A DNA stretch of 64,000 bases from Poecilobothrus nobilitatus (GCA_947095535.1 OX352774.1:170064200-170128199), one strand, 5' to 3'. Shown: positions 13,151 through 24,889, numbered from the stretch's first letter. Notes: a model not told the origin generated them from the letters alone. Translations and numbers: made by a program.

Positions 13151-13227
13151 TATGACCCCGATCAGGTCAACCCAAGACTCTCCGGTTGAAAGGCTGGCGA
13201 CTTAACCAATACGCCATGAGTCAGAAG
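13151..13227 (-). repeat. tRNA-like SINE family B, copy 1
   Basis: Read on the minus strand, CATGGCGTATTGGTTAAGTC resembles a polymerase III A box within a tRNA D-arm. After CGCCAGCC and a variable arm, TTGGGTTGACCTG stands where a B box (GGTTCGANTCC) would be, in damaged form. A related segment in the same orientation is at 54864-54922. The damaged B box and missing acceptor stem argue against a functional tRNA gene. Confidence 0.5.
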
Positions 13228-13329
13228 TTCAGCTTAATGTTTTTTCAATATAAAGATCATATAATATTTTGCTATTTACTTTTTAAATTTTATTTGGTTA
13301 TGTAAAATTTTGGATCCTTTTATACTTCC

Positions 13330-13640
13330 GAAATGCTTTCAATCGGAGCCTTGAACTTTTGAACGAAAACCTGAGAAAACCATTTTAGTATTTCCGCCTG
13401 TTTAGGAGTCAAAAATTTACAGGCACCTGCGCAAATTTATGGTAAGTAACACATAAGAATTATAACTCCAAGTACCACATTTTTACATGTGTTAACGGTG
13501 TTTTTTTTTATTTGTATAGAATTTCCATAAATAAATTTTGATACAAAAAAGGACAAATATATTTTTATTATCTTTTTGTGTTTTTGAAAATGTGCGTCTT
13601 TAAAAACCTTTGGTTTTACATACTGCTTTAATTGTATTTG
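13330..13640 (+). repeat. Dispersed repeat family H, copy A (partial)
   Basis: The right end carries the family H block TGAAAATGTGCGTCTTTAAA, AACCTTTGGTTTTACAT (13585-13622), ending in ACTGCTTTAATTG. To its left are CACCTGCGCAAATTTATGG (13425-13443) and ACATGTGTTAAC, matching copies C, E and F in order. The GTAAGT at 13442 lies inside this repeat and is not evidence for an exon. Confidence 0.65.
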
Positions 13641-14470
13641 GATTTATGTTGGATGAATTTCTTTGTTATGACAATTAAAATGTATGTTTTTTAATCAGCG
13701 GGGAACATTAAAGTTGAAGAATATCATAAAAATTGTTTGTTTGTAATTAATAATGTTTTAAATAAGGTAAATTAAATACGTTATAGGTACGGTTTCTTCA
13801 AATATATATTATTGGGTTATTATTAATATGTATATGTATATATACATATATATATAATAAATTAATATGAAAGTTTATTTAATTATGTCATATTCATAAA
13901 TCAATAAGATTTTTTTTAAAGTATCAGACTTTATTCAATTCAACCTATATTTTTATCTTTTTACGAAAAACATCTCATGTTGATAAGTTAGTAGGCGCTA
14001 CTGACTGTGAACAACTCCTACTTGACATGTATCTCTTACATGACATGCACATCTTTTCCTTGTCTACATATCTACATAATGAACTTGCTAAAACATTCTT
14101 TAAAACAAAAATTTGTTGTCTTAATCTACATAATCTTATTGCTTATATACACATTGCTTTAAATGTTATAAATAATACATCTATTAAATGTTGACAGCTG
14201 TACTACTTCCTTAAACTCATCCTTAAAATCATCATAAAAAGAACAATCATCATAAAATTAATAAAAGCTTCACCTTTCTTATATCTTTTTTGAACTTAAA
14301 ATTTTTGCAAAGAAATATTTGGTTATACGTCATATTATACTCTTATCTATTACATATATAAAAGCCGTAAACGTTTGCAACAATATCATTTTGCATAGCA
14401 AAAACTAATACTGCACATAACAGAAAAAAAGAATAAAAGAACTTGAATATTTATAGGGTTGGTTACGTAA
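13641..14470. other. Noncoding DNA, TATA microsatellite
   Basis: A TATGTATATGTATATATACA stretch lies at 13829-13855. The text around 14000-14240 (ACTTGACATG, TTACATGACATGCACATC) shows short imperfect direct repeats of CATG. No gene is seen. Confidence 0.5.
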
Positions 14471-14590
14471 TCCCAAATTTAAAATTTCGAAAACAAAATC
14501 CCGAAAATTAAAATCCCAAAAATTAAAATCCCGAAATTACAAAATTCCGAAAAACAAAATTCCGACAATTCAAATCCCGACAAAACAAAT
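14471..14590 (+). repeat. Minisatellite with AAAATCCCGAAAATT-type units
   Basis: About seven units of 14-17 bp follow one another, for example AACAAAATCCCGAAAATT, AAAATCCCAAAAATT, AAAATCCCGAAATTA, CAAAATTCCGAAAAA and CAAAATTCCGACAATT. The unit is best kept at TCCCGA. A worn relative is at 10225-10330. The following sequence to 14660 (GAATACTCTGATTTTGAAGC) resembles 33824-33845, so the minisatellite may be part of a longer dispersed repeat. Confidence 0.75.
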
Positions 14591-14974
14591 CTGGCATAGA
14601 CATACATATAAGGATATAAATATTCCCGAAAAGGGGAATACTCTGATTTTGAAGCCAACTACATATTATTACTTACAGTATGCCCACGCATTCCAATTTC
14701 ATTCAAAAAAAAATTAAATTTGAGATTTCACTTAAAAAATAGTGAATGTTATACGAATTTAGACATTTTTATAAAAAAAAAAGATTTTTGAAGGAATGAG
14801 GACTGCCACCCCCAAATCCTCCTTACCAAGTTTTTCTTTAATTTTCTTAGTTTTGTTATCTGCGTTTTTACGTTTATTTAAATTTATTTTTATTCTTATT
14901 GTAAAAAGTTAAGTATTCTTACTGATGAAGGCAACATAGTTCTCAAAAAACGTTTTTAAGATTAATAAAAATTA

Positions 14975-15172
14975 GAGGCCTCTGTTGCCTAGTGGGTAAG
15001 AGCGTATAAAATACGCTGTAAACACCGGGAGTGTGGGTTCGAATCCGGCGTAAGAGTTATTCCCTCTTACGACATTTACAGCCACGCCTGAAATAGAAAG
15101 GCTGTGCAATTTCCTGCTCACATTTATGTGACAGATAAATGCACTAAAAAAAAAAATAAAAAATAAAAACTA
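14975..15172 (+). mobile_element. tRNA-derived SINE family A, copy 1
   Basis: The head reads GAGGCCTCTGTTGCCTAGTG then GGTAAGAGC, a polymerase III A box in tRNA-like context. It is followed by GCGTATAAAATACGC, an anticodon-arm-like hairpin, and GTGTGGGTTCGAATCC (15032-15047), a perfect B box. A tRNA-unrelated body follows (CTTACGACATTTACAGCCAC, AAAGGCTGTGCAATTTCCTG, CACATTTATGTG) and then an A-rich tail (15145-15170). The same body is at 16736-16918, 23333-23502 and 51855-52047. The acceptor stem does not pair and the body continues past the B box, so this is a retroposon, not a tRNA gene. Confidence 0.88.
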
Positions 15173-16320
15173 TATTAGAACAGAAAGATTATTCTTTTTA
15201 ATTCATTAAAAAGTTAAGTGACAAAAATCCTTTATTATTAGAGATTACTAAGATGCCAGAATTATTAACCAATATTATTTCCTGACTGGCGTATGCTGCG
15301 TTGGGGTTATCTAGTTGTTTATAAATATTAAATACTCTATCGTTATTTTCAAATTTTTAAGAAGTATTTTTTTTAACATTATCTTTCATAAAAGGTTTTC
15401 CTAAGAAACAAAAAAAAAAAACAAAAAAACGAATATTTTTCTTTATCGGTCATTTTTCTATTTTCATCACACGTCCATCCTATTCATTCATACATCATTA
15501 AAAATATAATAACAGTGCAACAAAAACATCAACATCGTTTTTTAATAATAAATACTTTATAGTAATGTAGTTAATAGTTCAAAATTAAAGTTATTTAATA
15601 ACTCAACAACTAACTTTTCTTTACTTGCATTACCCAAACAAATCTTAAATTTTTAAATCTTTAAGAACGACATTGATCCAAGTTTTGCACGCTTCAAATT
15701 TTCTTGCAACAAAAAAAAACAAAAGTAACAAAAGAAATTATCAGTGTATATCAGAAAATGTTCATATAAACACATGAATGTATAATGTACATGTTAGTTA
15801 AGTACATAATGTATATGCAAAAATTAAACGAGATTTTTGTGACCTAGAAGGAAATAAAATAGAGAAAAAACAGCATCATCCAAATAAAATAGAACCGACG
15901 ATCAAAATTCTGTTTTATAGCACTCTCATGACATAAAGTTGTGTTTCAATCTAGACAGTTCAAATCACTAGTGTGTTTGTGCTATTTTTTATTTTTCTAT
16001 CCTCAAAATGAAAAGTAGATTTTATGAAATGATATCGCATGACATAAAACATTTATCCCAAGAGAATGAGTAAAAGATTGCGATGCGATGCTAACATTTG
16101 CGATCAAAATTTACAGATTGTTCGAAATAATACTAAAAAAAAAAAAATTTTTTTTTGTTTTTTTCTTAGGATATTGACACATCACAAAAATCGTTTTACA
16201 AAAGGACGGTTCATCAAAAAGTCTTTCTCAAAAAAGTACATTTTCCAAACAGATAAATTGCAAATAATACACATTGAAAAATTATTATTAAAGCAAAAGG
16301 ATTCATTTCACAAAAAACAT
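15173..16320. other. Noncoding DNA with an unproven frame
   Basis: A frame at 16066-16326 has an internal poly-A/poly-T junction and a TTTTTTTCTTAG acceptor-like site ending 16169, after which two frames stay open for about 90 bp. No family resemblance or donor was found, so no exon is called. The rest is A+T-rich filler. Confidence 0.5.
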
Positions 16321-16329
16321 ATTTGAACA

Positions 16330-16735
16330 ATTCAGAATGTAAACCAACGGTTGATAAAAGCACACATTTCCAAAAGATAATACAAACTGTTTATAATTGT
16401 GATTTGCACCAAAATTTGAAAATTTTCTTAGAATTTCATATAATAAGAAAAATATGAAAATAGGACTTTTTTGAAATTTTGAGGGGCTTGAAACTCTGTA
16501 TAACTAAGAAAACCATTAACACACGTAAAACTATATTACTAGATACTAAATTTAAAAAATTGTACAATTTTGATATTGATTTACAAAGATAAAAAAAATT
16601 TCTGTCGAATGGCGTTTTCAGATTGAAAAACTGTTAAGCAGAACATGAGATATACGCATTTAAAAATATGGCTCTTTAAAAGTTTGAAGGGCTGTAGCTC
16701 CTTAATGGATGGCTATGGAATGAATTAAAGTTCAA
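16330..16735 (-). repeat. Dispersed repeat family H, copy B (split by a SINE)
   Basis: On the minus strand this copy ends with the H block; on the plus strand it reads GAATGTAAACCAACGGTTGA then AAGCACACATTTCCAAAAG (16334-16377), and the next text GTGATTTGCACCAAAA matches 48778-48793 in copy E. Further right, AAAATAGGACTTTTTTGAAA then TTTTGAGGGGCT and AGTTTGAAGGGCTGTAGCTC match the phrase at 49672-49712. SINE copy 2 has inserted at its right edge with a 10 bp target duplication. Confidence 0.65.
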
Positions 16736-16918
16736 ATTTTTTTTTAAATGCATTTCTCTGCCACATAAATGTGGACAGGAAATTGCACAGCCTTTCCTAT
16801 TCAGGCGTGGCTGTAAGTGTCGTAAGGGGGAAAAACTATTACGACGTGTGTGAAATTCGAGCCCACACTTACTCGGTGTTTACAGCGTATTTTATACGCT
16901 CTTACCCATTAGGCCACC
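16736..16918 (-). mobile_element. tRNA-derived SINE family A, copy 2, with target-site duplication
   Basis: The full body is present in minus orientation: a T-rich start (the A tail), CTCTGCCACATAAATGTGGA, GGCGTGGCTGTAAGTGTCGT, the B box as AATTCGAGCCCACAC with one change, and the A-box side GCTCTTACCCATTAGGCC. It is flanked by perfect copies of TAAAGTTCAA at 16726-16735 and 16919-16928. This is the expected footprint of LINE-machinery insertion. The element sits inside or at the edge of family H copy B and is therefore younger than it. Confidence 0.88.
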
Positions 16919-16999
16919 TAAAGTTCAATTTAAATTTTTATAAAATTTATGGTAATATGGTTATTATTTATATATATGGGTGTATGAAACTTACCGATA

Positions 17000-17300
17000 A
17001 AAATCCCAGATTTAAATTTTGCTGAAAAAAATTTCGAATGCTACAAAATCAGGATTGCTCCTTTTTCCAGAGTATAAATATATACATATTATACGTATAT
17101 ATATGCATATACGTAATTCTGAATTAGGACGGATTTTAGAGTTAGATAAAAAATCAGGAAATTTAACTTTTAGAGAATATTTATATATTCATATACGCGA
17201 GATTCTGAATTAGGAAGGATTTTAGATTCAGGAAAAGGGTGTAACCCAAATATTACAAACAATTCTAAAATACTCCCTAATTATTTTATTTACATATGTA
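17000..17300. repeat. Imperfect direct and inverted repeats of GAATTAGGAAGGATTTTAG
   Basis: The phrase ATATACG.. ATTCTGAATTAGGA(C/A)GGATTTTAGA occurs at about 17107-17138 and 17192-17227, about 85 bp apart. Its inverse, TAAAATACTCCCTAATTATT, stands at 17268-17287. Inverted forms also occur at 33730 and 33951, so the segment belongs to a dispersed palindromic repeat family shared with 33700-34080. Confidence 0.5.
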
Positions 17301-19990
17301 CATATTAGAGAGATAATTTCCGAATTTGAGATTTAATATTGAACAAAAAATGGTCAGATCAATGGAACTTAAGAAAATTTAAGAAGACATTAGTTTCATG
17401 GAACTAATGTTCGTCGAAGTTAAGTCATCCGCCCTGAAAAAAAAGCCATTCCAGAAATAATTTTAAAAATTTTTGACCTTTAAATAGGAATTTCACAGCA
17501 GCAGAATCAATTATTTTAAATGTTTTGTTATTGAAAAAAATAAATCTGTTTAAAAAAAATAATTAGAAAGGATTACAGAGTTTAAACATATTTTTATCAA
17601 ATATACTTTTTGTTAAATCACTTCTTGTGAAGTGTTCACTTTTGAGTTTATTAATTGAAAAATTTGCAAAGTGGCTTTTTTGCGAAACAAACTTTTACGT
17701 TAAATACACATTATCCGTTTTCATTTATTTATTACCTCTTTTGTTTTTTGTTGTTTATTTTTGATTTAATGTTGTACAAATCGTAAATCTTAAAATCACT
17801 TGTAACAAATTTAATTTAAAATTTTTTTTTTAAAATAGAAATATTCAAAAAAGAAAAAAAAACTCTTAATAGAAAAAAAGAAAAACCCGATATGTACTTC
17901 TATTCAAAAAGTCAAATGTATAATGAAAAAAATTTTCTTTTAAGTTGTATTTTTTAAATACCAGATGGAGAGTGTTTCACTGACAAAGGAAAACAAAAAC
18001 AAATTTATTCTAGTTGGTAAATTGACAAGTGAATTATTATTTTAAATATGAAATTCTATAAGAATTAAACCAAAAGCCCAAAAGTGGTACATATTTAAAA
18101 ATAAGATTCTAAAAATTTGAGGTTTAGGAGATTTTAAAAATAATCAATCACCAACATATTACATTAGCGATTGGTTAAAAATTTTATATTTTCATGCATT
18201 GCAGATAGATTTGTTAACTAAAAATTATACGATTTTTGAAATATACTTAAATATATCATTGGTCTATGGCCTTTCTATTTCTCGTAAATTATTTAGTTTT
18301 TATGTTTAAAATAAAAATTAAACATAAACAGGAGAAAAAAATGAATTCTTTAACATAAGGAGCCGAAAAAGAAGCTTTGAAACGACGATAAGTTTACGCC
18401 ACTCAAACAATTCGTATAAGTCATTTGTAGTTTGTTATTTTCATTTATCATTTTTTTTTTTTTTTTTTGTATTTTTTTAAAAAATGAAGCATATACACTT
18501 AATTTTAATTCTTATCTCTTGAAATTTTAAACTTTGCATGAAAATAATAACTGCTTAAAAACATACAGCATAAATATAAGTTCAATAGGTCAATGTTGTA
18601 TAAATAAAAAAAAAAAAATAAAATAAAACATCTAAAAATGAAATATAGACAGGAAAAAAACTACACTCATTCTTGCATACATATACTTTGGTGTTACCTT
18701 AAGGCGCCGTTCCTTCTAAACTTCCAATAAGTACTCAAACAAATATATTTCGTACCATATAATATTAAATATATAAACACAATGTGTTAAATAAGGCGCT
18801 GAATGTTAGCACTGTACACTACATTCAAAATAACTTGCTTTCAACTTCTTTTATGAATAGAATTTTTGTTTTTTTTTTTTTAAGTTTTAATGATGAATGC
18901 AGATCCAGATGCAAAGTTATGCAATGTTTTTTTTTTTTTTTGTGTTACAACAAAAAAAAAAAAAAATTAAATAAAAGATGAAAAAATTGTTCTACAAGAG
19001 CGATAGTTCAATATCGCACATTAGAAATGCGTTGTAATCACAATTGTAAATCTGGTTGAGTTCATTTGTTTTTTTTTTTGAATAAAATATAGAGAAACAT
19101 GTTTGTTACGTCTTTTCTTTAGAAAAGAAAATCATAAATCCTTTTATATAAAATTTCATTTCCTCTTAATTTTAAATTTAATGGAAATTTTCATTTCAAT
19201 TGTATATATGATAAAGGTATAATATATTAAGAGAAAAATCCGATGAGGCTATAAATTTTGTAACATTTTGTTATTTTTATTGATTGTTCTATAGATTTTA
19301 AAATTATTTGTAAATAAATATTTAAATAGATATATATATGTATTGATTTTTCAATATATATTTGATTAAGTAAAGATTTTAAATTAAATTTATTGATTAT
19401 TGAACAGACGAGACAGAAGATATTTTATACTTTTTGAATTTCCTTAATATTAAAATCCTATATTAAGCTCCTTATATCTACGATTTACAAACATTTTCAC
19501 GCCTCAATATTTGAAAGAAATAACATTATTTATCATTTTAGTTTTAAACTATCCCTAAATAACGGATATTTTAATTTGGCTAGTAAGCAAGTATTCTGTA
19601 TAAAAAATGTTGGTTATATATTTGGCGTTCAGTCAGACCTATTTATATTCATTTAAAATAGAAATGTATAAAACTTTATATTGGATAATTTTGCTTAATT
19701 TTGTTTTTATTTTACTAAATTAACATAAAACCTAATAACTATGTACAAAAGTCATCCTATATGTAAACAAAATTTGCATTCTAAATTGTTCACTTTATTT
19801 GGAACGAACATTAAATCCAAAAATGTGTGAAGTCACAAAATAAAAAAAAAAAAAGAAGGTGTTGAATATTCAAAATAAATAAATTTGCAAAATTGACATT
19901 AGAATTGACATTTATACCGGTATTGCAGCACAACATATACATATATGTATTCGTTATTTCGTACACAATATGAATAGAAAATTGGTTATA
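17301..19990. other. Noncoding A+T-rich DNA
   Basis: No gene was found. There are long T and A runs (18451-18468, 18608-18619, 18927-18940, 18952-18966) and TATA microsatellite text near 19330. Slightly less A+T-rich islands at 18360-18415 and 18695-18720 show no frame with splice signals. Confidence 0.55.
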
Positions 19991-19994
19991 ATTT

Positions 19995-20045
19995 AAATAT
20001 GTATGTTAACGCCGCCGGTATCGAACCTGACGACTACATTTTTAG
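19995..20045 (-). repeat. Isolated B-box-like tRNA fragment
   Basis: On the minus strand the sequence reads GTCGTCAGGTTCGATACCGG, which contains an intact B-box-like GGTTCGATACC and is GC-rich for this window. I see no A box at the right distance, so it is probably the remnant of another tRNA-derived SINE. It lies 0.2 kb downstream of the tektin stop codon. Confidence 0.35.
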
Positions 20046-20221
20046 ATGAAAAAAATTACACTTTGCATTAATAAATAAAATTAATATGATTTGCAGTAGG
20101 ATATAATTTCTAACAGTACTGTACAAAATTATTGAAACAAAAAAAAAAACTATTTCTCTTCCCGTACTTTTTATAATTTTATTATGTATATCTAAAAAAA
20201 AATTTGGAAATTGTTGTTGTA

Positions 20222-20227
20222 TTTATT
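20222..20227 (-). terminator. Possible poly(A) signal of the tektin gene
   Basis: TTTATT on the plus strand is AATAAA on the transcribed strand, 25 bases after the tektin stop codon. The composition makes AATAAA common here, so this is only the nearest candidate. Confidence 0.35.
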
Positions 20228-20251
20228 TTTTTGTACTTTTATATTTGTATT

Positions 20252-21780
20252 TTATGTTTTTGGAATTTCATCTTCCATCTGTACTAATTTTATATTACGA
20301 TCAGTTTGGGTATCTGTTGATTTGGATTTTAATTGACCACGCAAATCTAATGCACGTATATCAGTCATTAGAGCATGCTGTTTATTTTTCAAATCTGTTT
20401 GAATTCTCGATCGGTGATCAGCTAATGAATTAAAACTAGTTTTAACGGCATCAATTTTGTCACTTAAAAGACGACGAATGTTTCGTAATTGTATTACTTC
20501 ATCAACCAATTTTTGATGAGCTTCATCTAAGCATAATTCTTTACCAGAACGTTGTGCACGATTTTCTAATCTTGTTTCAGCTAATTTAAGTGCATTTGTT
20601 TTATCAAGTAACGCTTGTTCTAAAGTCTTTATTTCGCAATTAATTTTTTCCATTTCATCAGTTATCTGTAAAAACAAGTATTGTATTATTAATTTAATAA
20701 CAATTCTTAAACTTTAAAATATGCACCTTTAAAAGTTGCCATGCCAATTCATTTCTTGCTCTTTGAATTTCAAAAATTCTTTTACGTATTGTATGCTCAG
20801 ATTTGTCTTGTTGAGCTTTAAGAACATTTTTAGCTTTTTCACGACTACAAAAATCATTAGAAAATTTACATTTACATTTAAAGATAAATATTATTTTTAT
20901 GAAAGACTTACCTAACAAAAAGTGATTCTCTTATAGCATATGTATCAGCTAATTCATTATCAGCCATTTGTTTCATACTTTTGGTATTCTCAAGCCATGC
21001 TTCATATGTTATACAACTATTACAAAAGAAAATATTTTAATTTAATTGCAAATTAATAAAATTTTATACAAACTTTTTTGGATTTCGTGTAGCATCAGGT
21101 TTAAATGTAATACATGCAGCATATTTATTTAAAGCAATCTGAGATTCATCTAATTCTTCAGCTTCAATTTTATTACCAACTTCCATACTTAAATTAAAAT
21201 GAACATCCTCTAAACGATTTAATTTTTCCCATGTTGCTTGACATTGGTTTTGTAACTGTTTTATATTATTTTCAACTAAACATAATTCCTTTTTTAGTTC
21301 TATATCAGTTTCATCATATGTCAATTCAGATCCTAAGCGGCAATCTCTTGCACTCAAACATTCCGCTAAAACTTGTAATGGTACAGTCATGGCTAAAAAA
21401 TTATAAAAAACTTATATAATTATATATATATATATGTATATGTATTTATTTTTACATTGCAATTCTCGTTCCGTTACAGCTTTTTCTTCGCGCAACAATG
21501 CCATTTCATTTTCAATACGTCTTAAAGTTTGTTCAATTGTTGTTCGCCAACGTTCAATTTCAGCTCTTCGATCAGCTAACGCAATATTTGTATAATAATT
21601 GGCCCAATCAGCTTCAATACGTGTTTCATTTCGTAATGTTCTAGCTTGATGCCGTAATTTAAATGCACCTTCATTTTTAGTTTCGGCAATATTTCGTAAT
21701 TGTGCAACACGAGAACTCCAATCCCCCATCCCAAGATGTTGGAGAGGTTTTTCCATTATAGCCACCGAATTATAACTCAT
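20252..21780 (-). CDS. Tektin-2-type axonemal filament protein, five exons
   Basis: Tektins are coiled-coil proteins on the inner wall of ciliary and flagellar microtubule doublets; in flies they are expected in sperm tails and ciliated sensory neurons. My splice model is exon 1 21456-21780, exon 2 21074-21392, exon 3 20912-21016, exon 4 20727-20844 and exon 5 20252-20665; all phases join, giving 426 residues (human TEKT2 is about 430). The ATG at 21780 has an in-frame TAA nine bases upstream. Introns are 57-67 bp with donors such as GTAAGT (20911) and GTTTGT (21073). Family marks are QARTLRNET (near 47), ECLSARDCR (near 117), ELAWQ in exon 4, and RSGKELCLD at 328-336 where tektins carry RPNVELCRD. 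That signature is altered at four positions but keeps E-L-C-x-D. The match to recalled tektin-2 is better than to tektins 1, 3 or 4, but the subtype is less sure than the family. Confidence 0.93.
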
Positions 21781-23324
21781 ATTGTCTTAAAATAGATTTA
21801 AATTTGTAAATTACACTAAATATGCTAAAATTGTAAAGATATTAACAAAAATTAATATCTATTTCGTCCAAAAGAATTTTTTTTTTAATAATAATTAAAA
21901 AAAAAAAATATATCTATTAAAATTTTGTCCTCACAATTTTTGAATAACTCTGAGAAAAATTATATTACAAAAAACAAATATATATTTTGATAATTATTAC
22001 AATGAATGTTTTATGTCGTTCCTATAACAGAATAGATTTTATTTTCAAATTTAAAATGAAAAAAACAAAAAGTTATCCAGAATAGATTATTTAATCAATA
22101 AAACATTCCTGGAAAATTTCTATGGGGATTTGTTTTATTTTTCAAAAAGAGTTTATGTCTTACGGAGTTGTGTAATGGGTATTCGGATCAATAAAAATTA
22201 AAAACAAAAAAAAAAATTTATGAACGATTTGAATAAAAAAAGTGTAATTTTTAGTTCAAGTGCAAACATTTCTTATTGTGTTATTCAAAACACACATACA
22301 TACTTAATTCTATATTAAATGAATTTCAAATATAATGCAAAAGAAAAGATTTGTTATTAAAGTTTCCTTATACATTTAATGATATCATAACATATATATA
22401 CATATATGGGTCGGCATAAGTTACGTTCCTACCACGAAATTATATTTATCAAATATGTACTTATTCTATTTTACATTAAATACATACATATATTGTATTG
22501 TATTGCACAAATACATAACAAAAATTTTATTTATTGAATTTGTGAATTGAATTTTTTTATTTTCCTTTTTGTTTCTATAGGAATTCATGTTTGATCTATA
22601 GAAATTCCTATAACATCAAAGAAAAAAGCGTGAAAATTCCCTAACATAAAATCGAAATACAGATGCAACTTTAATTTATATTTAAGCTCGCAAAACAAAA
22701 CATTATTTTGTCTGATAAATAAAAAAAATATTCAATTAAATTTTTTAAAAATCTCTTAACTTTATTACAGACGCAGTTAAAATTTAAATTATATAAAATA
22801 AACTGTCAGAGTTTCAAAATCATATAATTTAAGAAGATTCTTGATATTACTCTTAACATTTTTTTTTTTTGTTTTTAAAATGTTTATTATTTTTAAATTA
22901 TTTTATTTGCTAAAAAAATGTCTAAAATTTATATATGTATAATTTAAAGTTTTCTTTTGATTTTACAACAATGATGTCACAATATTCTTAAGTACATATC
23001 AGTAATAAATATTCCATTATCAAGCAAAGTATATTTTATAATTAATTTAATATTAAATATATGTATGTACACACTTCAAATTTTATTCTAAAAACGTTAA
23101 GCATTTGAAAGTGTATCTTATCTTAAATGAATTATTTTTTTAGGTTGCACAAATATTTTTATCGTGATTAAAAGCTTCTTTTTTTTTATCATCTGGTACC
23201 TAACTATTTGATTTTTTTTTTTTTGTTATTAGCGTTTACATACCTACTACATGAGTTGAACTCAAAAACCATATTTAAACTATAAAAGTTTGATTCAACT
23301 TATAAAAAAAATTTATTAAATCTA
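21781..23324. other. Upstream flank of tektin, noncoding
   Basis: The first bases upstream (to about 21830) would be the tektin 5' untranslated region. TTTACAATTTTAG on the minus strand ending near 21825 could be a splice acceptor for an upstream untranslated exon. Otherwise the region is A+T-rich with TATA microsatellite text near 22390-22500 and no recognisable core promoter. Confidence 0.45.
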
Positions 23325-23332
23325 ACTTTATA

Positions 23333-23502
23333 ATTTGTTTTTTTTGGACAGGAAATTACACAGCCTTTCCTGTTCAAGCGTGGCTGTGAATATCGTAAGG
23401 GGGAATAACTCTTACGACGTGTGTGGGATTCGAACCCACACTCCCTCGGTGCTTACAGCGTATTTTATGCGCTATTCTTACCCAATAGTCCACCGAGGCC
23501 CC
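23333..23502 (-). mobile_element. tRNA-derived SINE family A, copy 3, with target-site duplication
   Basis: Minus-oriented copy with the best-preserved B-box region: GTGTGGGATTCGAACCCACA on the plus strand (23419-23438), followed by CTCCCTCGGTG and the A-box side. The tail side is shorter than in copies 2 and 4, because the GCATTTCTCTGCCACATAAA part is missing and only TTTTTTTTGGACAGG remains. ACTTTATA at 23325-23332 and 23503-23510 is the target-site duplication. A 60-codon frame across it is a by-product of the SINE. Confidence 0.87.
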
Positions 23503-23510
23503 ACTTTATA

Positions 23511-24483
23511 TTTATAGTAAAATAAGTCAAGATTTTTTCATAGTTTAATTTTCATATTTGAAAATAAATAAATTTATTTTGGTTTCAAAGATTTAAAAAA
23601 AAAAAAAAAACAAATTTATGAACTTAACAATGCTGTATCTTTTCCTTCTCAAAAACAAAAATTGTCACATAATAAAATATAAAAATTAATTTTATTTCTT
23701 TCCGGTCCAATACTGTCAACAAGACATTATCAACATTTTTTAGGACTATGTACATTGTAGTACAACCAAAATAAAAAAAAGAACAACGGGATTCTTTCAT
23801 TATTATTTTAAATTTTAAAATAATATTTACTTGTTTTAACTTTACCTTAAATAAGGTGTAAAATATTTGTATAACTGCAGTTGCACAGATAAAAAAATAT
23901 TTAGAATTTGTTTAATTTTTTTTTTGTTTTTTTTTGTTTGTATTCTAAACTAAACCCAAGACAATGCCCTTTCTGCTCGTATTTATATAATATGTATCTA
24001 TATCTATTTTGATATTCATTCAACTTGTATTTAAGCAAAAGAATAATGTTATTTTTATTATGTGTGCTGAAAAATGTTTTCCAGTACTTGTATTATTAAA
24101 AAAAAAAAATCAGCTATCTCCACCACAGGACCGACCGCTATTATACGAAAAGATAAAGTCGAAATTTATAGATTTTTTACATAATAATTTATATCAAAGC
24201 AAAATAACTTCTAATAATTTTTTTTTATTCAGTAACAATAAGCAACCTAAATAGTAAAACTATATGTACCTACATTCATACATACATGATTTTTTTTTTC
24301 ATTCAAAAATGTTAAAAGTAAAAAATAATAAAAACTGTAAACAAATACAAAACAAACATAAGTTTAATATTGAATCTGCTAAGAAAAATTTTACAGTTTG
24401 AATTTTACGTGATCAACAAGAGAATAATATGCATATCTAGATATATTACCCGTTAGAACCCGTTAGTATGTTCATAGGCTGTT
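23511..24483. other. Noncoding DNA
   Basis: No gene is supported. A short island at 24105-24165 (CAGCTATCTCCACCACAGGA then CCGACCGC) is GC-rich for the window and open in one frame, but it follows a poly-A run and lacks a good acceptor or donor. Poly-A/T runs are frequent, for example 23594-23610. Confidence 0.5.
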
Positions 24484-24640
24484 GCTTATAATATTTTTTT
24501 TTTTAATTTTTCAGCATTTTAAAATAATTTGGGTGAATTTTTTAATTTGTAGAACTATGGCATGTACATACATATATTCAAACTGTAAGTTTATACATTC
24601 TTCAAAAGCCAATTCTAACCTTCCACCTAACGATTATCAA
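24484..24640 (+). repeat. Dispersed repeat pair, copy 1
   Basis: TGCTTATAATATT, a T run, and TTTTAAAATAATTTGGGTGA followed by ATTTTTTAATTTGTAGAACTAT (24516-24556) match 63731-63825 in the same orientation and order. Both continue into loosely similar text with AACCTTCCACC or AACCTACCATC and ATCAAT. The family is not recognised. Confidence 0.6.
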
Positions 24641-24889
24641 TTCAACACTTTTCCAAATATGAAATACCTAGTACTATTTAATACTAAGCGACAATAATGT
24701 ATATTTTTTTATACTAAACTTACTACAAAACACCAAATATATGTATGCATATGTATTCATACATGTACATATATATTTTATTATAAATATCGCCATATAC
24801 ATTGCATTATTTCTTTAAAAATATTTCATTCATAGAATAATTTCTTAAAATGTAAAATTTTGGGAAAAGTTGTATAAAAATGTGGAGAT

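Noticed and set aside
13442..13447. GTAAGT donor
   Set aside because: It lies within dispersed family H, with no open frame to its left.
14975..15060. Functional tRNA gene
   Set aside because: A and B boxes are present, but there is no paired acceptor stem, the same body follows in four copies, and three of these have target duplications, so it is a SINE.
16066..16326. 86-codon plus-strand frame
   Set aside because: It crosses a poly-A/poly-T junction, two frames are open over the same DNA, and it runs into a repeat.
20245..20433. Plus-strand frame of 62 codons over the tektin gene
   Set aside because: It is antisense to the last tektin exon, whose splice phases and family motifs are convincing.
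21231..21419. Plus-strand frame over tektin exon 2
   Set aside because: Antisense shadow of a real exon.
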